Positions 58,503-64,000 of a stretch of DNA of 64,000 bases are shown piece after piece. Position 1 is the first letter of the stretch, and each line of letters starts with the position of its first letter. The position numbers were made by a program, and so were the translations under genes. The notes beneath the pieces are model-generated. The model did no database searches. It had not been told where the DNA came from and saw only the letters and a list, made by a program, of their open reading frames with translations. This DNA comes from an uncultured SAR86 cluster bacterium (lineage in GTDB: Bacteria > Pseudomonadota > Gammaproteobacteria > Magnimaribacterales > D2472), in NCBI GenBank assembly GCA_902596165.1, contig CACJSU010000002.1:1-64000 (forward strand). The letters are read 5' to 3'.

Positions 58503-59465
58503 ATGACTGATAAAAAAAGATACTCAATGTTACAAATCCCATTTGGCTGGTACGTAGTTGATTACTCTAATGAACTTAAACCTGGTGATGTAAAGGCTGT
58601 TCGTTATTTTGCCCAAGATCAAGTTTTATTTAGAACCGAATCAGGAGAAGTAAGCATGCTTGATGCTTATTGTCCTCATTTAGGTGCACACCTTGGACAC
58701 GGCGGCATAATTAATGGTGAATGTATTGAATGTCCTTTCCATGCGTGGAGATGGAAAACAGATGGAAAAATTGGTGAGATACCTTACGCAAAGAATATTC
58801 CTCCTAAAGCAAAAGAAACTAAAATATTCACATACCCAACTGTAGAAAAAAATAATCTTATATATGCTTGGTATCATCCAAATGGTGAGGAGCCTCATTA
58901 TGAGGTTGAAACCTATCCAGAAATTAATGATCCTGAGTGGGGTGATGAATTTGAAAAATTTGAATATCGAATTAAGTGTCATATACAAGACATGGCAGAA
59001 AACGCGGTTGATGCCGCACACTTCATGTATGTTCATGGAGTTGCTTCGTATCCAGAATTTGAGGTGAGTTACCAAGATCAGAAAAGATTTTTTTCTCAAA
59101 AAGCCGATATGATTACACCTAGAGGCACCGTAAAAGGAAAAATTTCAGGAGCCTCAAATGGACCTGGTGATAATTTTACAAGGTTTGAAGGAATATGTGA
59201 CACCCTGCTCTTGGGTTCAACAACTCCAACAGAAAACGAAGAGGTTATTACAAGATTTTCTTTTCTTCAAAAAAAGGTTGATGGAAAAGTTCCAACTGGT
59301 GGTGTTGGATCTGCAATTATTGCCGATATAAATAAACAAGTTAAAGAAGATATACCTGTCTGGGAAAATAAAAAATATGCTTCAAGACCTGTTCTTTGTG
59401 ATTCTGATGGTCCAATTGCTAAATTTAGAAAGCATTTTGCTACTTTTTATGTTGATCAATTATAA
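58503..59465 (+). CDS. Rieske 2Fe-2S non-heme iron oxygenase (KshA-like)
   Basis: Rieske motif YCPHLGAHLG...CPFHAWRW; iron-site motif ENAVDAAHFMYVHG. Confidence 0.9.
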   Translation: MTDKKRYSMLQIPFGWYVVDYSNELKPGDVKAVRYFAQDQVLFRTESGEVSMLDAYCPHLGAHLGHGGIINGECIECPFHAWRWKTDGKIGEIPYAKNIPPKAKETKIFTYPTVEKNNLIYAWYHPNGEEPHYEVETYPEINDPEWGDEFEKFEYRIKCHIQDMAENAVDAAHFMYVHGVASYPEFEVSYQDQKRFFSQKADMITPRGTVKGKISGASNGPGDNFTRFEGICDTLLLGSTTPTENEEVITRFSFLQKKVDGKVPTGGVGSAIIADINKQVKEDIPVWENKKYASRPVLCDSDGPIAKFRKHFATFYVDQL

Positions 59466-59474
59466 AAATTACTT

Positions 59475-59645
59475 CTAAGAATCCATTGGTTCATAGTCAA
59501 ACTTACTAACCCCACAATCAGGACAAACCCAATCATCTGGAATATCTTCCCACTTGGTTCCAGCAGGAATGCCGCCATCGGGATCGCCAAGCTCCTCATC
59601 GTAAATATGCCCACAAATAACGCATTCAAATTTTTTGTAATTCAT
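59475..59645 (-). CDS. Rubredoxin (absent from the supplied ORF track because it is only 56 aa)
   Basis: [56 protein letters not shown]; two CxxCG knuckles. Confidence 0.97.
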   Translation of the reverse strand: MNYKKFECVICGHIYDEELGDPDGGIPAGTKWEDIPDDWVCPDCGVSKFDYEPMDS

Positions 59646-59647
59646 TA

Positions 59648-60988
59648 TTAAGTTTTTAAATTTGCCTTAATTTTTGCATGTTCTTCCCTGGTTAATGAAT
59701 GAGAAAATAGTAAATATGCAGCTATAGAATAACTAATAACTGGTACAAATGTATAGATATAAAAAATGGCCATCTTGGATGAGGTGCTATTTTCTATTCC
59801 CAAGCTAATATCAAACCCCCAAAGAAATTCAAGGACAACATAGGGAACTACTGCGGCAAGAGCAAAGCCAATTTTAGTCAAGGTGGTTAAATATGAAAAA
59901 ACCGTGCCTGAAATATTTTCACCACCTTCAAGATTTAATTTATCAGAAATATCAGCAGTAATTGCATTAATTAGGGGTAACGGTCCTGAAAAAGCAAAAC
60001 CATACAAAATGATAAAAGATCCAACACCGATCAATTTAGGAAAATCTTCAAAATCTTTTATAAACCAATAGCCAACAAAACCAATTAACAAAACCACAAT
60101 TGCATATAGGCAAGCAATACCGGCAGCATAGTGTTTTGATGTTTTGATGCCCAACTTTCTCCATACCCAAAGCCCAAAAACACTCACCACATAATAGGCC
60201 AGCATTAATCTAGATGAGTATTCAGGCAATTCGATAACTACCTCCATCCAGATTAAATAAAGTGCTCCATTTAAGCTCATGCAAAATCCTATAAGAACAG
60301 CAGCGAAAACAATTTTATTCAGCATTCTATTCTTAAATAAACTTCTAAAGGCTCTAAATGGGTTGGTTAATCTTTCTTTTGAAGCAGGTTCAATGGAGTC
60401 TGGAACTTGTTTCAATGCATTGAGGGTAATTAATGGAATGCAAAATAAAAGAAACATCCCAATAGCATTTACCTTAGCCTTCAGTGAAGGATCATTAATC
60501 TCAACAATCGCTGGTATCGCTATAACTGTAAACATACCCATTAAAGACATTAACTCTCTTAGAGTTAAGAGTTTGGTTCTATCATCATAGTTGGGTACAA
60601 GAAAAGAAGCCCAGGACAATTGAGTAATGCTGCTTAAAGTAAATGCTGAATACATTAAAAATAGCCCAACAATAAAATATATTACTGAGGGTTGTTCAGT
60701 AGGCGGTAAAAAAATAACATAGGTAGCAAGCATAAAAACTGGTGCTGATAAAAATATCCAGAGTTTATGTTTGCCCCATCTTGATGGAAATTTATCAATC
60801 AAGACCCCCATAACTGGATCAGTCAATACATCTGCAAACCTGCCAAAGAAAAAAATAATACCAACAAGCGATAAGCCAAGACCTAAATCCCCTGCGTAAA
60901 AAGGCAAAATAAAGATAAACATTGGCATCCCAGCCGCAGAGGTTGGAAAGTTTAATGCGGTATATGATAGCCGCTGAAACAAATTCAT
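59648..60988 (-). CDS. MFS transporter, GPH (sugar:cation symporter)-like
   Basis: 446 aa polytopic; [28 protein letters not shown]. Confidence 0.88.
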   Translation of the reverse strand: MNLFQRLSYTALNFPTSAAGMPMFIFILPFYAGDLGLGLSLVGIIFFFGRFADVLTDPVMGVLIDKFPSRWGKHKLWIFLSAPVFMLATYVIFLPPTEQPSVIYFIVGLFLMYSAFTLSSITQLSWASFLVPNYDDRTKLLTLRELMSLMGMFTVIAIPAIVEINDPSLKAKVNAIGMFLLFCIPLITLNALKQVPDSIEPASKERLTNPFRAFRSLFKNRMLNKIVFAAVLIGFCMSLNGALYLIWMEVVIELPEYSSRLMLAYYVVSVFGLWVWRKLGIKTSKHYAAGIACLYAIVVLLIGFVGYWFIKDFEDFPKLIGVGSFIILYGFAFSGPLPLINAITADISDKLNLEGGENISGTVFSYLTTLTKIGFALAAVVPYVVLEFLWGFDISLGIENSTSSKMAIFYIYTFVPVISYSIAAYLLFSHSLTREEHAKIKANLKT

Positions 60989-61001
60989 AGTTTTTGAAGG
61001 T

Positions 61002-61403
61002 CTAAGCTTTAAAAACGTCTCTCATTGAAATGATTCCAACTAGGTGCTCACCTGAAAAAACAGGGAGATGTCTGATTTGATTCTCCAACATCATTGATTT
61101 AGCCTCTGAGTTTGATGTTTCAGGACATGTAAATATCAATTTCCTTGTCATGATGTCTTTAACAGTTTTAGTTTCTAAATTTTTAGAGCCTCCAGACAAG
61201 GCATATACTAGGTCCCGTTCAGTTAAAATGCCTACAACAGATGATTTTGACAAATGATCTTCAGAGCCTTTTTCACATATCATCAAGGCTCCAATTTTAT
61301 TTTTATTCATCAAAGCTGCTGCATCAAATAAATTAGAATCTTCTGACACGGTAAATATATCCCAATATTTTTGCTCATTTAAATGATCTTTTACTTTTTT
61401 CAT
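61002..61403 (-). CDS. CBS-domain protein
   Basis: Two CBS repeats: DAAALMNKNKIGALMICE...VVGILTERDLVYAL and ...MMLENQIRHLPVFSGEHLVGIISMRDVFKA. Confidence 0.9.
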   Translation of the reverse strand: MKKVKDHLNEQKYWDIFTVSEDSNLFDAAALMNKNKIGALMICEKGSEDHLSKSSVVGILTERDLVYALSGGSKNLETKTVKDIMTRKLIFTCPETSNSEAKSMMLENQIRHLPVFSGEHLVGIISMRDVFKA

Positions 61404-61544
61404 GTATGTATAGGTTTATGGTAGCTTTATAAGAATAATTTCAAAGATGTTAACACCCAAACTGATTTCTTGGTATTATAAAGGTACAATACGGTACGTT
61501 TAACAATTACTTATATATTTTAACTATAACAACATAAATCCATC

Positions 61545-61919
61545 ATGAAATCATTAAATTCACTCCTAATTTTTGTTTTTGTTTTTTTGCTTACTCTGCC
61601 TGCTTTTGCTGGTGACAAAGGATATGTCGGTGAAGAAGGCACTGAAATAGAGGTTACTAGAGTTTCTAGTCCTGCTCCTGAATATCCAAGAAGAGCTATA
61701 AGACTTGGCGTTGAGGGATCTGTACGCCTTGAATTTGATGTAGATACAGATGGATCAGTATTAGATCCATATGTAGTCGAAAGCAGTCCAGCTGGAGTAT
61801 TTGATAGGGCAGCAATAAAAGCTGTAAGAAAGTTTTTATATCAGCCTCCTACTTACAATGGAACCTCTGTAAAAGTTAACAATGTGCAGATTGATCTTAC
61901 CTTTAAACTCGCCAACTAA
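61545..61919 (+). CDS. Periplasmic stand-alone TonB C-terminal-domain protein
   Basis: Signal peptide MKSLNSLLIFVFVFLLTLPAFA; PEYPRRAIRLGVEGSVRLEFDVDTDGSVLDPYVVESSPAGVFDRAAIKAVRKFLYQPP. Confidence 0.88.
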   Translation: MKSLNSLLIFVFVFLLTLPAFAGDKGYVGEEGTEIEVTRVSSPAPEYPRRAIRLGVEGSVRLEFDVDTDGSVLDPYVVESSPAGVFDRAAIKAVRKFLYQPPTYNGTSVKVNNVQIDLTFKLAN

Positions 61920-61950
61920 CTTTTAGCTCTAATATAGCCTAAGGATAATT

Positions 61951-64000
61951 ATGCCTATAAGACTCCAGTTACTTTTATTTGGGGTAATTGGTAATGTTCT
62001 TGTTGCTGCTATATTTATATTTTCTTTCGGTTATAGAGAAAATATTCAAGAAAACTCATCAAATGAATCACTATTAACTCTTTATGAATCTGCTTGGTAT
62101 CAAACATACAATAAATCTTTTGACGTCATGTCAAAGTGGCTTCCAGTAACTGGAGAAAATGCGTCCTTTTGGGATCCTGAGTCAGAAATCTTTTTAGATG
62201 AAGTAGACTCTAGTGATATCTATACAAATCCACTGCTAGATACTATTAGCGCAGATAGAATTGGTGATGCTCAATACCTGATAGAACTATTTTTTGAAGA
62301 AGAGCTTGATTATGGAAACTTAAGTTATGTTATGGCTTACTTCCCTTCCGGTGAAAGGATTTATTGTGGCAGTGCGCTTGACTTATTGGGAGTTGACCCC
62401 TGTTCTCCTGCAGCCCGACCTGATTTTTTTAGCTATCTAGATTCATTTCTTCAAGATGCTTCAAGCAGGCCAAGGCAGTCAATTGTAAAAATTAAAGATA
62501 AAAATGAAGAACAGGCTTCCACTTTAAATCAAGCATTGAGTTTTCCGATTAAGGTTGAGGGTGAAACTTTGGCTGTAATAGCTTTGGGTGTGGATATTAG
62601 AAAAGGCCTGGAAGTTTTTGAGGATGAATTTGAAGTTAGAACTGCAATTAATACTGACTCTGGCTTGATATCTCTAAATGACTATTACCAGCAGTTTGGT
62701 GATACAGAAGATGATTTGTTTGATATAGAGAACTTCAATAAATTAACTGATAAGGCGGCTTCATTTAAAGCAATAAATGGCTCCCGTCACTCTGAGAAAG
62801 ACACCGAACTTGGAACTTCAGTTACTCTTCTCCCCTTGAGTACTTTTTTATCAGCGGACGAAGCGCAATTATTTATTTTTAAAGATGAGAGAGAAAATAT
62901 CTTGAGGGCGGCTAATGTATTAAATTTAACCTACGTAGCTGCTATATCATTTGTGATATTTATTATTTCACTCATAGCGTTTATCACCACCAGAACCTTT
63001 GGTGGAATAACGAAAGCTATCGAGGTGCTCGAGGGCCTTACAAAGGGTGATCATACCCAAGAAATGCCAATCAGAAAGGGAATTCTTGCATCAGAAAAGG
63101 ACGAAGTTGGGCAGCTTTCTGCTGCGCTTGGAACCTATAAATCTCATTTAGTTGAAATGGAATCTATCAGAGAGGAACAAGCAAAACGAAGGCATGAAAG
63201 AGATGAAGTAATTATTGAAAAAATGACAGCGCTTGCAGATCAGCTTGATGGTAGTGCAAGAACTCTTATTCTAAATGATATTAAAAAAATGAATGAGCTT
63301 GCTGATAATGCTGATAGAAACTCAAGCGAAGAAGCCTCTGTAGAATTGATGTTAGTTGCTTTCTCAAGAATGTCTGATGAGGTTAACGGATTGATTGATG
63401 CTAGAACCAGTGAAATGGAAACTGCAAGAGATGAAGCTAGAGATGCCAGTGATCAAAAAACAAAGTTCTTTGCAAATATGAGTCATGAATTGAGAACTCC
63501 GCTAAATGCCATTCTTGGTTATGGAGAAATGCTTTATGAAGACTGTGAAGATTTAGGCTACGATGACCTGCTTCCAGACCTAAAAAAAATTACCTCTTCG
63601 GGGACTCATCTATTATCTTTAATTAATAATATTTTAGATCTTTCTAAAATTGAAGCTGGAAAGATGGAGCTATTTGTTACAAGTTTTGAGATTGAGAATA
63701 TGGTTCAAACAATTAAAGATGTTTCCGAGCCTTTAGCAGCAAAAAATGATAATGGATTTGTAATTAGCCTTGATGGTGCTATGGGATCTATGTCTCAAGA
63801 CGAGACAAAACTCAGACAGTGTCTAACAAACTTTTTAAGTAATGGTTTCAAGTTTACTAAAAATGGAACGGTTACTTTAGATGTAAAGGCAAGAATGGAT
63901 GGTGACGTTGAATTTATAGACTTTGCAGTCATTGATACCGGTGCAGGAATGAGCCCAGAGGGGGTAGCTAAGGTATTTGAAGAATATACTCAAGCTGAAA
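61951..64000 (+). CDS. Membrane sensor histidine kinase (HAMP, HisKA, start of HATPase), truncated by window edge
   Basis: ATG at 61951 MPIRLQLLLFGVIGNVLVAAIFIFSFGY; late TM then HAMP; KFFANMSHELRTPLNAILGYGEML; LRQCLTNFLSNGFKFTKNG; DTGAGMSPEGVAKVFEEYTQ. Confidence 0.93.
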   Translation, partial: MPIRLQLLLFGVIGNVLVAAIFIFSFGYRENIQENSSNESLLTLYESAWYQTYNKSFDVMSKWLPVTGENASFWDPESEIFLDEVDSSDIYTNPLLDTISADRIGDAQYLIELFFEEELDYGNLSYVMAYFPSGERIYCGSALDLLGVDPCSPAARPDFFSYLDSFLQDASSRPRQSIVKIKDKNEEQASTLNQALSFPIKVEGETLAVIALGVDIRKGLEVFEDEFEVRTAINTDSGLISLNDYYQQFGDTEDDLFDIENFNKLTDKAASFKAINGSRHSEKDTELGTSVTLLPLSTFLSADEAQLFIFKDERENILRAANVLNLTYVAAISFVIFIISLIAFITTRTFGGITKAIEVLEGLTKGDHTQEMPIRKGILASEKDEVGQLSAALGTYKSHLVEMESIREEQAKRRHERDEVIIEKMTALADQLDGSARTLILNDIKKMNELADNADRNSSEEASVELMLVAFSRMSDEVNGLIDARTSEMETARDEARDASDQKTKFFANMSHELRTPLNAILGYGEMLYEDCEDLGYDDLLPDLKKITSSGTHLLSLINNILDLSKIEAGKMELFVTSFEIENMVQTIKDVSEPLAAKNDNGFVISLDGAMGSMSQDETKLRQCLTNFLSNGFKFTKNGTVTLDVKARMDGDVEFIDFAVIDTGAGMSPEGVAKVFEEYTQAE

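Noticed and set aside
61485-61500. GGTAC direct repeats 10 bp apart upstream of the TonB-like gene
   Set aside because: Only 5-bp identity; too short to separate from chance without comparative data.
1-64000. Mobile element, prophage, defence island, rRNA or tRNA genes
   Set aside because: No transposase, integrase, phage structural, restriction or Cas genes were recognised and no cloverleaf or rRNA-like sequence was noticed in the short intergenic gaps; a tRNAscan/Infernal run would be needed to exclude RNAs fully.

Overview
This 64 kb window is a low-GC, densely coded bacterial chromosome segment. It most resembles a streamlined marine gammaproteobacterium (SAR86-like); that placement is inferred from gene order and composition and was not tested. 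Housekeeping blocks: a his operon (yerC-like regulator, hisG, a fused hisD-hisB, hisH, hisA, hisF, hisIE); a reduced rne/rluC/rpmF/fabD/fabG/acpP/fabF/mltG/tmk/holB block; nudC, nhaB, dus, mlaA, mrp, metG, rnfB-like, rnt, bacterioferritin, grxD and pdxJ. Accessory blocks: a left-edge acyl-CoA/beta-oxidation-type operon, a KstD-like/SDR/SnoaL operon, a Rieske oxygenase (KshA-like)/SDR/sulfotransferase/amidohydrolase operon, and a complete-looking coenzyme F420 biosynthesis operon (npdG/fno, cofE, cofD, cofC, fused cofG-cofH). The strongest leads are: (1) the F420 operon embedded among steroid/lipid-catabolism-like genes, with a shared 11-bp element at identical spacing from the -10 box upstream of both the KstD-like and F420 operons; (2) the HisD-HisB fusion with no hisC; (3) apparent AUU (or otherwise non-canonical) starts for metG and cofE; (4) a structured leader RNA upstream of rne; (5) an Mrp/ApbC protein lacking its CxxC motif. 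No CRISPR array, rRNA, tRNA, prophage or insertion sequence was recognised. All family calls come from reading motifs, with no database search.
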